Positions 28,033 through 36,608 of a stretch of 64,000 nucleotides of DNA are shown in pieces. The DNA is from Clostridia bacterium (lineage in GTDB: Bacteria > Bacillota > Clostridia > Oscillospirales > SIG627). Within the stretch, counting starts at the first letter, position 1; every line of letters begins with the position of its first letter. The notes below the pieces were generated by a model. The model saw only the letters and a list, made by a program, of their open reading frames with translations, did no database searches and was not told the origin of the DNA. The stretch spans positions 30,496-94,495 of the forward strand of contig JAFXEX010000028.1 in assembly GCA_017520825.1 (NCBI GenBank), in the 5' to 3' direction. A program made the translations under genes and the position numbers.

Positions 28033-29496
28033 ATGGAGCTGAAAAAGGTACTTCATGGGATTGACGTAAAGGAGATTAAGGCAGATTTATCTCTCGACGT
28101 CAAGGGAGTGACACAAAATAGCAAAAACATAAAAGAGGACTATATTTTCGTTGCTCTCAAGGGCGCAAGATTTGACGGCAACGCATATATTCCGTCGGCT
28201 CTTGAAATGGGCGCAGTTTGTATCGTCACCGATACCAAGCCCGAGGGAGACGTTCCCTACGTTCTTGTTGACTGTCCCAGAAAGGCACTTTCTCTCCTTT
28301 TATCAAACTTCTATTCAAGACCTCAGGACAGCTTCAAGCTTTCTGTGGGAGTCACGGGCACTAACGGAAAAACCTCAACCACTATGATGCTTAAAAACAT
28401 ATTCGAGTCGGCAGGCTATAAGGTGGGGCTTATAGGCACTATGAAATATCTCATAGGCGACGAGGTCTACAACAGTGAGTCCGAGGGCAACCTGCTTACT
28501 ACTCCAGATTCCGAAAATTTCTGGTCCCTTCTTGCCACTATGCGTGACAAGGGCGTTGACGCGCTTATTATGGAGGTGTCCTCACACGCTCTTGCCCTTG
28601 ACAAAATATACGGCATGCACTTCAATTGTGGAATTTTCACCAATCTTACTCGGGACCACCTTGACTTCCACCACGATTTTGATAACTATCTTGAAGCCAA
28701 GGCAAAGCTGTTTACAATGTGTGACGTGGGCGTTCTCAACCACGACGACGGCGCCAGCGAAAGGATAAAGCAGATTGCCACCTGTCCCATTAAGACCTAC
28801 TCCATTGATTCGGTGGAAAGTGACTTTACTGCCAAGAATATGAAGCTCAAGGGCGCTATCGGCGTAGAGTACGAGCTTCTTACAGAGGGACTTATATTCA
28901 GAATAAGAGTTGATATACCCGGTAGATTTACAGTATATAATTCTCTTGCTGCTGCATCAGCATCACTGCTTCTGGGACTTGGAAGCGATAACGTAATAAA
29001 GGGATTTGGCAAGACGGACAGAATAGAGGGACGCATAGACCGTGTGGATATAGATGCACCCTATAGCGTTATCATTGACTTTGCCCATACCCCCGATGCT
29101 ATGGAAAACGTTATAAACACTGTCAGAGGCTTTACGGAGGGTAGAATAATTTCACTCTTCGGCTGTGGAGGTGACCGTGACAGAACCAAGCGTCCCATAA
29201 TGGGTAAGCTTGCAACCGAAATGTCGGACTTCGTTATTATAACCTCGGACAACTCCAGAAGCGAGGACACCGAGGACATTATAAAGGATATAGTTCAAGG
29301 CGTTGAAAAGGATAACTACGTGACCGAGCCCGACCGTAAAAAAGCCATACACAGAGCTATGGATATGGCTGAGAAGGGCGACGTGGTGCTTTGTCTTGGC
29401 AAGGGACACGAGGAATATGAAATAGACAAATTCGGAAAGCACCGTTTTTCCGAATACGAAATAGTACTTGAATATTACGGCGAGGCTAAGAAATGA
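28033..29496 (+). CDS. murE: UDP-N-acetylmuramoyl-peptide ligase MurE
   Basis: 487 residues, three Mur-ligase domains: GVTGTNGKTSTTMML (P-loop), MEVSSHALALDKIYG, FTNLTRDHLDFHHDF, VIIDFAHTPDAMENV and a C-terminal domain with TSDNSRSED. The last site matches the DNPR box of meso-diaminopimelate-adding enzymes with Pro changed to Ser and Arg kept, so mDAP is the likely third residue. Adds the third amino acid to the peptidoglycan stem in the cytoplasm. Overlaps murF by 4 bp. Confidence 0.95.
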   Translation: MELKKVLHGIDVKEIKADLSLDVKGVTQNSKNIKEDYIFVALKGARFDGNAYIPSALEMGAVCIVTDTKPEGDVPYVLVDCPRKALSLLLSNFYSRPQDSFKLSVGVTGTNGKTSTTMMLKNIFESAGYKVGLIGTMKYLIGDEVYNSESEGNLLTTPDSENFWSLLATMRDKGVDALIMEVSSHALALDKIYGMHFNCGIFTNLTRDHLDFHHDFDNYLEAKAKLFTMCDVGVLNHDDGASERIKQIATCPIKTYSIDSVESDFTAKNMKLKGAIGVEYELLTEGLIFRIRVDIPGRFTVYNSLAAASASLLLGLGSDNVIKGFGKTDRIEGRIDRVDIDAPYSVIIDFAHTPDAMENVINTVRGFTEGRIISLFGCGGDRDRTKRPIMGKLATEMSDFVIITSDNSRSEDTEDIIKDIVQGVEKDNYVTEPDRKKAIHRAMDMAEKGDVVLCLGKGHEEYEIDKFGKHRFSEYEIVLEYYGEAKK

Positions 29497-30848
29497 CAGA
29501 ATTCAGCGCAAAGCAGATTGCAGAAATAGTAGGTGGTGAGCTTTTCGGGAACGGCTCCGTAACCGTTACGGGTGTTTCTACCGATAGCCGAAGGGTGACC
29601 GAGAACGACGTTTTCGTGGCTCTTCGGGGAGAGCGATTTGACGGCAACGATTTTCTTGCCGATATTGACGGCAGGGTGGGAATGGCAATAGCCCAGCGTC
29701 ACGAAAAGGTTTCCTATCCTCTTATCGTTGTCAAGGACTCCCTTGAAGCCCTGACAGCCTTGGCTGAATACTACGCAAAAAAGGTTATGAAAACCCACGT
29801 AAACCTTTCCGTGACGGGAAGCGTAGGTAAGACTACCACCAAGGAAATGATTTCCTCGGTGCTTGCCACGACCTATAAAACGGCTTACACCAAGGGTAAT
29901 TTAAACAATCACATCGGTGTCCCTCTCACACTTCTTTCGGTGGAAGAGGACGACGGAGCGCTTGTGTGTGAAATGGGTATGAGCCACAAGGGTGAAATTG
30001 CTCATCTGGCAGGTCTGCTGGATTCCGACGTAGCCGTTATTACCAATATAGGACATTCCCATATTGAAAATCTCGGTAGCCGTGAGGGAATAAGAGATGC
30101 AAAGCTTGAAATTCTCCAGGGACTGAAAAAGGGTGGAACGCTCATTATAAACGGCGACGAGCCACTTCTTGACAACGTTGCTCTTGACGGCAGAATAATA
30201 AGAGTCGGTCTGGGAGAGCATTGCGATCTGTGGGCAGACAATATCGAAATGGGCGAGAGCCACGTTGAATACACTCTCCACGCCAACGGCAAGACGTACC
30301 CCATAACCCTTTCCTGCACCGGACGGCATAACGTAATAAATTCACTTTTTGCCATTGCCACGGGTCTTACGGTTGGAATAGAGCTTTCTGAAATACAAAA
30401 GGGACTTTTGAATTACAAGTCTGTTGGGATGAGACAGAACATATATTTTAAAAACGGAGTACGGGTGATTGCCGATTGCTATAACGCAGGCATTGAGTCC
30501 ATGACGGCGTCAATCCGTATGCTGTCCGAGCTGAGCTGTCAGGGCAGACGCATTGCAGTTTTGTCGGATATGCTTGAGCTTGGCGAGGTATCGGAGGGCG
30601 CCCATCTGGGAGTTGGCTCAACGGTTGCCGAGACGGGTATAGACCTGCTTTTCACCGTGGGAGAGGCTTCACGGCTTATATCGGAAAAAGCAGGGGAGAT
30701 GGGCGTTGAGTCGCGACACTTCGCCACTAAGGAAGAGCTTGCCAAGGAGCTGAAGGGCACCCTCAAGGAAGGGGACACGGTACTGTTTAAGGCAAGCCGT
30801 TCAATGAAGCTTGAAGAAGTAATAAAGCTTGCAGATTTAGAAAACTAA
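29493..30848 (+). CDS. murF: UDP-N-acetylmuramoyl-tripeptide-D-Ala-D-Ala ligase MurF
   Basis: 451 residues with SVTGSVGKTTTKEMI, NNHIGVPLTLL, VCEMGMSHKGEI, VITNIGHSHIENLGSREGI and the DCYNAGIESM block in place of the usual DAYNANPxS. Completes the pentapeptide precursor by adding D-Ala-D-Ala. ATG inside the murE end. Confidence 0.96.
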   Translation: MTEFSAKQIAEIVGGELFGNGSVTVTGVSTDSRRVTENDVFVALRGERFDGNDFLADIDGRVGMAIAQRHEKVSYPLIVVKDSLEALTALAEYYAKKVMKTHVNLSVTGSVGKTTTKEMISSVLATTYKTAYTKGNLNNHIGVPLTLLSVEEDDGALVCEMGMSHKGEIAHLAGLLDSDVAVITNIGHSHIENLGSREGIRDAKLEILQGLKKGGTLIINGDEPLLDNVALDGRIIRVGLGEHCDLWADNIEMGESHVEYTLHANGKTYPITLSCTGRHNVINSLFAIATGLTVGIELSEIQKGLLNYKSVGMRQNIYFKNGVRVIADCYNAGIESMTASIRMLSELSCQGRRIAVLSDMLELGEVSEGAHLGVGSTVAETGIDLLFTVGEASRLISEKAGEMGVESRHFATKEELAKELKGTLKEGDTVLFKASRSMKLEEVIKLADLEN

Positions 30849-30866
30849 AAGATTCGGAGAAGAATA

Positions 30867-31847
30867 ATGACGATTGGTATGATTTTTGCAATATCTCTTG
30901 TGGCAAGTCTTATAATAACCCTTGCCCTTGAAAAGAAGTTTATCCCTTTTCTGATGCGCATAAAAATGGGACAGGTAATACTTGATATCGGTCCCCGTTG
31001 GCACAAATCCAAGGAAGGCACTCCCACCATGGGTGGAATATTCTTTATATTCGCTATCGTGGTGGTAACCCTTGTATTCGGCGCATACCACGCCGTTATA
31101 AACGGTGATTGGTCTGTGCTTATAACCCTTGCTATGATGGTGCTTTTCGGCGTTATCGGTTTTATTGACGATTATACCAAGTTCGTTAAAAAGCAAAATC
31201 AGGGACTTACTGCTATTCAGAAGCTGGTGCTTCAATTTGCAGTTTCTGCCCTTTATATCGGTGCAATGGCAGCTCTCGGTTATATCGATACGGAATTGAA
31301 GCTTCCTTTTACCGATAAAACACTTGAGCTTGGAATATTTTATTACATACTCAGTATTATATTTATTACGTTTACCGTTAACAGCGTAAATCTTACCGAC
31401 GGCATTGACGGACTTGCAGGAAGCGTTACCCTGGTTATATCGGTGCTCTTTTCTGCCCTTGCCATAATGTCGGGAGGTATGGCGCTCACCTCTCTTATGG
31501 GAGCCGTTGTGGGTGGACTTATCGGATTTTTGTGGTACAATATCAACCCTGCCCGTATATTTATGGGAGACACAGGCTCTCTTTTCCTGGGTGGCTTCGT
31601 GGTAGGAATAGCGTATATTTTCGATTGCCCCGTTTTAGTGTTCATTTCGGGACTTTGGTATATGATAGAATCCGTTTCAGTTATGCTTCAGGTGTTCTCC
31701 TTTAAGGTGTTCCATAGGAGAATATTTAAAATGACTCCCATTCATCACCATTTCGAGATGATAGGCTGGTCAGAGCATAAAATAGTCAGAAGATTTTCAA
31801 TTTTTACTGCAATAATGTGTATAATAGCGTATTTTGCATTCAAATAA
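30867..31847 (+). CDS. mraY: Phospho-MurNAc-pentapeptide transferase MraY
   Basis: 326 residues with about ten membrane helices. Family motifs: KEGTPTMGGIFF, IGFIDDYTKF with the Asp pair, NLTDGIDGLAGS, the nucleophile region NPARIFMGDTGSLFLG and the HHHFEMIGW tail. Makes lipid I from undecaprenyl phosphate on the inner face of the membrane. Confidence 0.97.
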   Translation: MTIGMIFAISLVASLIITLALEKKFIPFLMRIKMGQVILDIGPRWHKSKEGTPTMGGIFFIFAIVVVTLVFGAYHAVINGDWSVLITLAMMVLFGVIGFIDDYTKFVKKQNQGLTAIQKLVLQFAVSALYIGAMAALGYIDTELKLPFTDKTLELGIFYYILSIIFITFTVNSVNLTDGIDGLAGSVTLVISVLFSALAIMSGGMALTSLMGAVVGGLIGFLWYNINPARIFMGDTGSLFLGGFVVGIAYIFDCPVLVFISGLWYMIESVSVMLQVFSFKVFHRRIFKMTPIHHHFEMIGWSEHKIVRRFSIFTAIMCIIAYFAFK

Positions 31848-31862
31848 TCTGGAGGTGTCACA

Positions 31863-33026
31863 GTGGCAGCACAGCACAAAACAGCCGTGAGAAAAGCCGT
31901 AGATACAGAGTCGCAGGACCTTGTAAGAGTTAAATCGGGCATTGATCGCCCCTTTATGATAATAGTGCTTTTACTCGTTGCAATCGGAACGGTAATGGTA
32001 TTTACGTCGAGCTATGCCTATGCCAGCTCCAAATACGCAGACAGCTATTTCTTTGCTGCAAAGCAGATAATATGGGTAGCAATCGGAACGGGCTTTATGT
32101 TCTTCGTTGCGTACTTTTTCAATTACCTTATAATACGCTGGCTTCAAAAGCCCTTTTTCGTGGTATGTATGCTGGCTATGGCTCTGGTGCTCGTTTTCGG
32201 TAAGGAGGTAAACGAGGCAACCCGTTGGTTTGAAATAGGCCCTATCAGTATTCAGCCCTCGGAATTTGCAAAGCTTGCAATTATTCTGTACTTTTCGGAG
32301 CTTATAAGCTCGGGCAAGAACGTGGGAAAATCCACAATCCAGCAGTTAATTCCTTACCTTGCAATCGGTGGATATATGGCTATAACCCTCTATCTTGAGC
32401 CCCACCTTTCCTGCCTTGTAATCGTTGGACTTCTGATGCTTCTGCTTATGTTCTTCGGTGACGTTCCCATGAAGCAGGTGCTTATAATCGGTGGTGTGCT
32501 TATAGTTGCCCTTGCCGTATTTATCGTAATATCCAATCACGGTATGACTCGTATACGCGTCTGGCTGAACCCTGAGGACTATCCACAGAACGGTGGCTGG
32601 CAGCCCTTACAGTCTTTGCTTGCCATAGGATCAGGTGGCTTTTGGGGAGTGGGTCTTGGACAAAGCACTCAAAAGCACCTCTATCTTCCCGAGCCTCAGA
32701 ACGATTACATATTTGCAATTCTCTGTGAGGAAATGGGCTTCGTATTCGCCGTAATAGTTATCGGACTTTTCGTTGCTCTGGTGTGGCGTGGAATGTACAT
32801 CGCAAAGCACGCGCCCAGCACCTACGCGTCACTTGTGGTTATAGGAATAGTTTCGCAGGTGGCAATACAGGCTTTTCTGAATATAGCCGTTGTAACCAAT
32901 ACGATTCCCAGTACGGGTATATCACTTCCGTTTTTCAGTTACGGAGGTACCTCGCTGATAACCCTTATGGCTGAAATGGGAATAGTGCTTAACATATCAA
33001 AATATTCATACACTCCGAAAGGCTGA
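31863..33026 (+). CDS. ftsW: SEDS-family glycosyltransferase (FtsW/SpoVE)
   Basis: 387 residues starting with GTG after GGAGGTG. A cytoplasmic N-tail of about 35 residues is followed by roughly ten helices. RWFEIGPISIQPSEFAKL, LQSLLAIGSGGFWGVGLGQS, PEPQNDYIFAILCEEMGF and SLPFFSYGGTSLI are the SEDS signatures. It polymerises glycan from lipid II and works with a class B PBP; the SpoVD-like PBP upstream makes the sporulation name SpoVE equally possible. Confidence 0.92.
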   Translation: MAAQHKTAVRKAVDTESQDLVRVKSGIDRPFMIIVLLLVAIGTVMVFTSSYAYASSKYADSYFFAAKQIIWVAIGTGFMFFVAYFFNYLIIRWLQKPFFVVCMLAMALVLVFGKEVNEATRWFEIGPISIQPSEFAKLAIILYFSELISSGKNVGKSTIQQLIPYLAIGGYMAITLYLEPHLSCLVIVGLLMLLLMFFGDVPMKQVLIIGGVLIVALAVFIVISNHGMTRIRVWLNPEDYPQNGGWQPLQSLLAIGSGGFWGVGLGQSTQKHLYLPEPQNDYIFAILCEEMGFVFAVIVIGLFVALVWRGMYIAKHAPSTYASLVVIGIVSQVAIQAFLNIAVVTNTIPSTGISLPFFSYGGTSLITLMAEMGIVLNISKYSYTPKG

Positions 33027-33030
33027 TTTT

Positions 33031-34155
33031 ATGAGAATATTACTTTCAGGTGGAGGCACGGCAGGGCATATAAACCCTGCTCTTGCTATTGCCGCAAAAA
33101 TAAAAAAAGAAGCTCCCGATTCCGTTATCGCCTTCGTTGGCACACCCAACGGTATGGAAAACAGACTTGTGGAAAGGGCAGGCTATCCCATTTACCACGT
33201 TGCAGTCAGAGGCTTTGCCCGTAGCTTCAAGCCGAAAAGCATAGTAAAGAATATCGGTACTGCCGTAATGGCAGTAACCTCTCCCTTGAAGGCTAAAAAA
33301 ATAATAAGGGAGTTCAAGCCCGACGCCGTTATCGGTACGGGAGGTTACGTCAGCTGGCCCGTGCTTAAGGCTGCGGCAACCCTCGGTATCCCCACTCTCA
33401 TTCACGAGCAGAATGCAGTCGTGGGTATGACTACCAATATGCTTTCCAAAATAGTTGACCGTGTGCTGATAAGCTTTGAGGAGTCGAGAGGCGAGCTTGA
33501 ATGTGACGGCGATAAAATAGTTTTGGTGGGCAACCCCACAAACCCCGATATATTCAAGGTTTCAAAGGAAACCGAAAGGCAAAAGCTGGGGATAGGGGAC
33601 ACACCCTATTTGCTTTCCTACGGTGGAAGCCTTGGCGCAAAGGTTATCAACAACAACGTTTTTGATATCATAGAGAGTGGACGCTTCAAGGGGAGAATAC
33701 GCCATACTCACGGCGTGGGCTCCTACGAGTGGAGCGTGAGAAAAAACGAGATAGCGTCACGGGGCATTGACAAGGTTGACGGAGTAGAGGTAACGGAATA
33801 CATCTACGATATGCCGTCAAAAATGTCGGCAGCAGACCTGGTTATAGCAAGAGCAGGCGCTATCACCCTTGCAGAGCTTGCTATTCTCGGAAAGCCTGCA
33901 ATTCTCATTCCGTCTCCCAACGTCACCAATAACCACCAATACAAAAACGCCAAGGTGGTCAGCGATGCAGGGGGAGCCGTGCTTATTGAGGAAAAGGACT
34001 TGACACCGTCGCTTCTTTCGGATAAAATAGAAGAGCTTCTGTTTGACGGGGAAAGGCTTCACGCAATGTCGCAGAATATGAGAAAGCTTGCCATCACCGA
34101 TTCAGAGGATAAAATTTACAGAGAGATAAAGGCTCTTTTGGAGAGGAAAAAATGA
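33031..34155 (+). CDS. murG: Lipid II synthase MurG
   Basis: A 374-residue GT28 glycosyltransferase. N-domain RILLSGGGTAGHINPALAIA, then IGTGGYVSWPVLKAA and LIHEQNAVVGMTTNML; C-domain LLSYGGSLGAKVIN and ARAGAITLAELAILGKPAILIPSP for UDP-GlcNAc. Adds GlcNAc to lipid I at the inner leaflet. Overlaps the next gene by 4 bp. Confidence 0.97.
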   Translation: MRILLSGGGTAGHINPALAIAAKIKKEAPDSVIAFVGTPNGMENRLVERAGYPIYHVAVRGFARSFKPKSIVKNIGTAVMAVTSPLKAKKIIREFKPDAVIGTGGYVSWPVLKAAATLGIPTLIHEQNAVVGMTTNMLSKIVDRVLISFEESRGELECDGDKIVLVGNPTNPDIFKVSKETERQKLGIGDTPYLLSYGGSLGAKVINNNVFDIIESGRFKGRIRHTHGVGSYEWSVRKNEIASRGIDKVDGVEVTEYIYDMPSKMSAADLVIARAGAITLAELAILGKPAILIPSPNVTNNHQYKNAKVVSDAGGAVLIEEKDLTPSLLSDKIEELLFDGERLHAMSQNMRKLAITDSEDKIYREIKALLERKK

Positions 34156-34952
34156 CTGACGGCAAAAAGATAACCGAAATTCAGAAAAGTGCCCAAAGAA
34201 ACGAAAAAACTAAAAAATATTTCAGTATATTTCTCGTTGTAATAATTGCAGTTTTTTTCTTGATATTGGCATTTGAAAATCTGTTTAATATAAAGGAAAT
34301 AAAGGTAGACGGCATATCAGCTGCCGTTCCCTATAACGCAGAGGACGTAACTGCCTTTCTTGATATACAGGAGGGTACTAATCTTATTACCTACGATTCG
34401 GACAAGGCAAAGCGCTCACTTCTTTATCAGTTTCCCTACATAGAAAAAATTGAAATAAAAAAGCGCTTTCCCTCAACTCTGGTGATAAATATAACCGAGA
34501 ACAAGGGAACGCTCTACGTAAAGCTGGGCGAGGATAATTTTATTCTTTCCTCCAACGGCAGAGTGCTTGAAATCGTAGACGACCCATTTTATGACGGCAA
34601 AAGCCGAACCGAGCTTGTGGCAGAGGGAGTAAAGAGATGCGTCTGTGGCGAGGACATCGTCTTTGATAAAAACGAAACTCTTGAGATACTTTCCACCATT
34701 GCAGGCTGTCTTGACAGCTATGGGTTGAGTGATAAGATAACGAGGCTTGATATAAGAGATAAATTTGACGTAAGGCTTATGTACGACAATCGCTTTGAAA
34801 TCAAGTTCGGCATTTATGAAAATGCAGAAAATAAGATAGAGCTTTTCTCCCATATGATAAACAATAAAATTTGGGAGGACACCACGGGAATTATTGATAT
34901 TTCCGACGGCTCGGAGGCTCTCGTGAAGTTTACCGGAAACGTTGCAAATTAG
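34152..34952 (+). CDS. ftsQ: FtsQ/DivIB-type division protein
   Basis: 266 residues: short basic cytoplasmic tail, one membrane helix (about 24-46), then a POTRA domain (NIKEIKVDGISAAVPYNAEDV, and FPYIEKIEIKKRFPSTLVINI) and the beta domain. In Firmicutes DivIB acts with FtsL and DivIC to license septal wall synthesis. Position between murG and ftsZ is usual. Confidence 0.9.
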   Translation: MTDGKKITEIQKSAQRNEKTKKYFSIFLVVIIAVFFLILAFENLFNIKEIKVDGISAAVPYNAEDVTAFLDIQEGTNLITYDSDKAKRSLLYQFPYIEKIEIKKRFPSTLVINITENKGTLYVKLGEDNFILSSNGRVLEIVDDPFYDGKSRTELVAEGVKRCVCGEDIVFDKNETLEILSTIAGCLDSYGLSDKITRLDIRDKFDVRLMYDNRFEIKFGIYENAENKIELFSHMINNKIWEDTTGIIDISDGSEALVKFTGNVAN

Positions 34953-34990
34953 TAAATTTGTATAAAAATAAAGTTTTTTTCAAAAAAAAC

Positions 34991-35019
34991 TTGCAAAATT
35001 CCCAAAAGTATATTACAAT
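34991..35019 (+). promoter_or_regulatory. Promoter of ftsZ
   Basis: TTGCAA, 17 bp, TACAAT. An A/T-only hairpin (AAGTTTTTTT/AAAAAAACTT) just upstream may weakly end the preceding mRNA. Confidence 0.75.
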
Positions 35020-35064
35020 GTATAGTACGAATGATAAAAGTGTATAAATTAGGAGGACAATAAA

Positions 35065-36123
35065 ATGCCTTTTGAAATGGAACAAATTCAGGAAAACCTT
35101 GTTAATATCAAGGTTATAGGCGTTGGCGGCGGCGGAAACAACACCGTTAACAGAATGATTAAGGCTGGCGCGACAGGTATTGATTTTATTGCTATAAATA
35201 CTGACCAGCAGGCGCTCAGACGTTCAAGCGCACCCACAAAGATTATTATAGGTGAAAAGCTTACCAAGGGCAGAGGCGCAGGCGCTAACCCCGACATCGG
35301 TAAGAAGGCTGCTGAGGAATCTCTTGACGAGATCAATCGCGCTATTGAAAATGCCGATATGGTATTCGTTACCACAGGTATGGGTGGTGGTACCGGTACA
35401 GGTGCATCTCCCATCGTTGCCAAGGCTGCAAGAAGCCGTGGAATACTTACAGTAGGCGTTGTAACAAAGCCCTTCGTTTTCGAGGGTACAAAGCGTATGG
35501 AGCAGGCTGAAGCAGGTATCAAGGAGCTCAGCGAATACGTAGACGCCCTTCTCGTAATCCCGAATGAGAGACTTAAGATGGTTTCTGAAACAAGAATTAC
35601 TCTTGCAAACGCATTCGAAATCGCTGACAGCGTTCTAGGACGTGGCGTACAGAGCATTTCCGAGCTTATCAATATCGACGGTATAGTAAACCTTGACTTT
35701 GCAGACGTAACTGCAATTATGTCAAACGCAGGTCTTGCACATATGGGCGTTGGTAGTGGTAAGGGTAAGGACAAGGCAGAGATTGCAGCACGTACAGCAA
35801 TTTCCAGCCCTCTCCTTGAAACTACTATCGCAGGCGCTATGGGTATTATCTTCAACGTTACTGCATCTCCCGATATCGGACTTGACGAAATCGACCATGC
35901 AGCTAATATGATTAAGTCGGAAGCAAATCCCGATGCAAATCTCATCTGGGGTGCTACCTTCGATGAAACTCTTGAGGACGAAATAAAGATTACCGTTATT
36001 GCAACGGGCTTTGACGCTAACAAGAAGAAGGAAGCTGCAGCAGAGGCAGAGGAAGCAGCTGAAGAAGTTAAGAAGGATGACGATCTCGATATATTGATCA
36101 GCATGCTTAACGGAAACAACTAA
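35065..36123 (+). CDS. ftsZ: Cell division protein FtsZ
   Basis: 352 residues, tubulin-like GTPase that forms the Z ring. GTP-binding motifs are [14 protein letters not shown], the tubulin signature [15 protein letters not shown], and [13 protein letters not shown]. The core ends near residue 312. The tail is short and acidic, ([13 protein letters not shown]), and ends [10 protein letters not shown] instead of the usual conserved C-terminal peptide with a Pro-x-Phe-Leu core and basic end that binds FtsA, SepF or EzrA. AGGAGG lies before the ATG and it has its own promoter. Confidence 0.98.
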   Translation: MPFEMEQIQENLVNIKVIGVGGGGNNTVNRMIKAGATGIDFIAINTDQQALRRSSAPTKIIIGEKLTKGRGAGANPDIGKKAAEESLDEINRAIENADMVFVTTGMGGGTGTGASPIVAKAARSRGILTVGVVTKPFVFEGTKRMEQAEAGIKELSEYVDALLVIPNERLKMVSETRITLANAFEIADSVLGRGVQSISELINIDGIVNLDFADVTAIMSNAGLAHMGVGSGKGKDKAEIAARTAISSPLLETTIAGAMGIIFNVTASPDIGLDEIDHAANMIKSEANPDANLIWGATFDETLEDEIKITVIATGFDANKKKEAAAEAEEAAEEVKKDDDLDILISMLNGNN

Positions 36124-36161
36124 AAAGTTATAAAAAGTGAAGAAATTTTTGTAATTACCAC

Positions 36162-36190
36162 TTGATTTTATTAAAGTCTTGTGTTATAAT
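36162..36190 (+). promoter_or_regulatory. Promoter of rpmB
   Basis: TTGATT, 17 bp, TATAAT. Confidence 0.8.
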
Positions 36191-36256
36191 TGCAAATGTT
36201 GACGAAAAACGGATGCCGTTTTGCAAAACGGCTTCATAGTAGGAGGTGTCTGCGAA

Positions 36257-36442
36257 ATGGCAAAATGTGAAATCTGTGGAAAGAGCGTTACTTTCGGCTT
36301 GAAGGTTTCCCACTCTAACAGAAAGACAAATCGCACTTGGAAGCCCAATATCAGAAAGGTTAAGGCAGTTGTAAACGGCACACATAAGAGTATGTATGTT
36401 TGCTCCCGTTGCCTTCGTTCTGACCTCGTGACAAGAGCGTAA
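36257..36442 (+). CDS. rpmB: 50S ribosomal protein L28
   Basis: 61 residues. ATG at 36257 gives the normal MAKCEICGKS start, with AGGAGGTG upstream; the longer frame from 36221 is not translated as L28. CEIC near the start and CSRC near the end form a zinc-ribbon set (the C+ form). Motifs SHSNRKTNRTWKPN and RCLRS are typical. Monocistronic between its own promoter and terminator. Confidence 0.97.
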   Translation: MAKCEICGKSVTFGLKVSHSNRKTNRTWKPNIRKVKAVVNGTHKSMYVCSRCLRSDLVTRA

Positions 36443-36454
36443 AACAAAAAAGTA

Positions 36455-36487
36455 AGAGCCGTTCAGATGAACGGCTCTATTTTTTGT
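36455..36487 (+). terminator. Terminator after rpmB
   Basis: Perfect 10-bp stem AGAGCCGTTC/GAACGGCTCT with loop AGAT, then ATTTTTTG. Confidence 0.9.
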
Positions 36488-36549
36488 TTGTGCAATATAT
36501 ACAAAAATGCAAATTTGGAAAAAGGAGCGTATTCTTTGAGATTTTGCTA

Positions 36550-36578
36550 TTGAAAAATGTAAATTTTTGTGTTAAAAT
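36550..36578 (+). promoter_or_regulatory. Promoter of homoserine dehydrogenase
   Basis: TTGAAA, 17 bp, TAAAAT. The leader is too short for a T-box or SAM riboswitch. Confidence 0.75.
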
Positions 36579-36608
36579 ATATGCGATACTTTTTACGGAG
36601 GACTAAAT

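Noticed and set aside
34970..34992. Terminator between ftsQ and ftsZ
   Set aside because: The stem is only A and T and its U-tract is part of the stem, so it is too weak to list as a terminator.
35088..36119. A 343-codon frame on the minus strand opposite ftsZ
   Set aside because: It mirrors the codon pattern of ftsZ, has Ser/Ile/Pro-rich composition with no domain, and lacks a ribosome site.
36488..36608. T-box or SAM riboswitch upstream of homoserine dehydrogenase
   Set aside because: The promoter lies 30 bp before the start, leaving no room for either structure.
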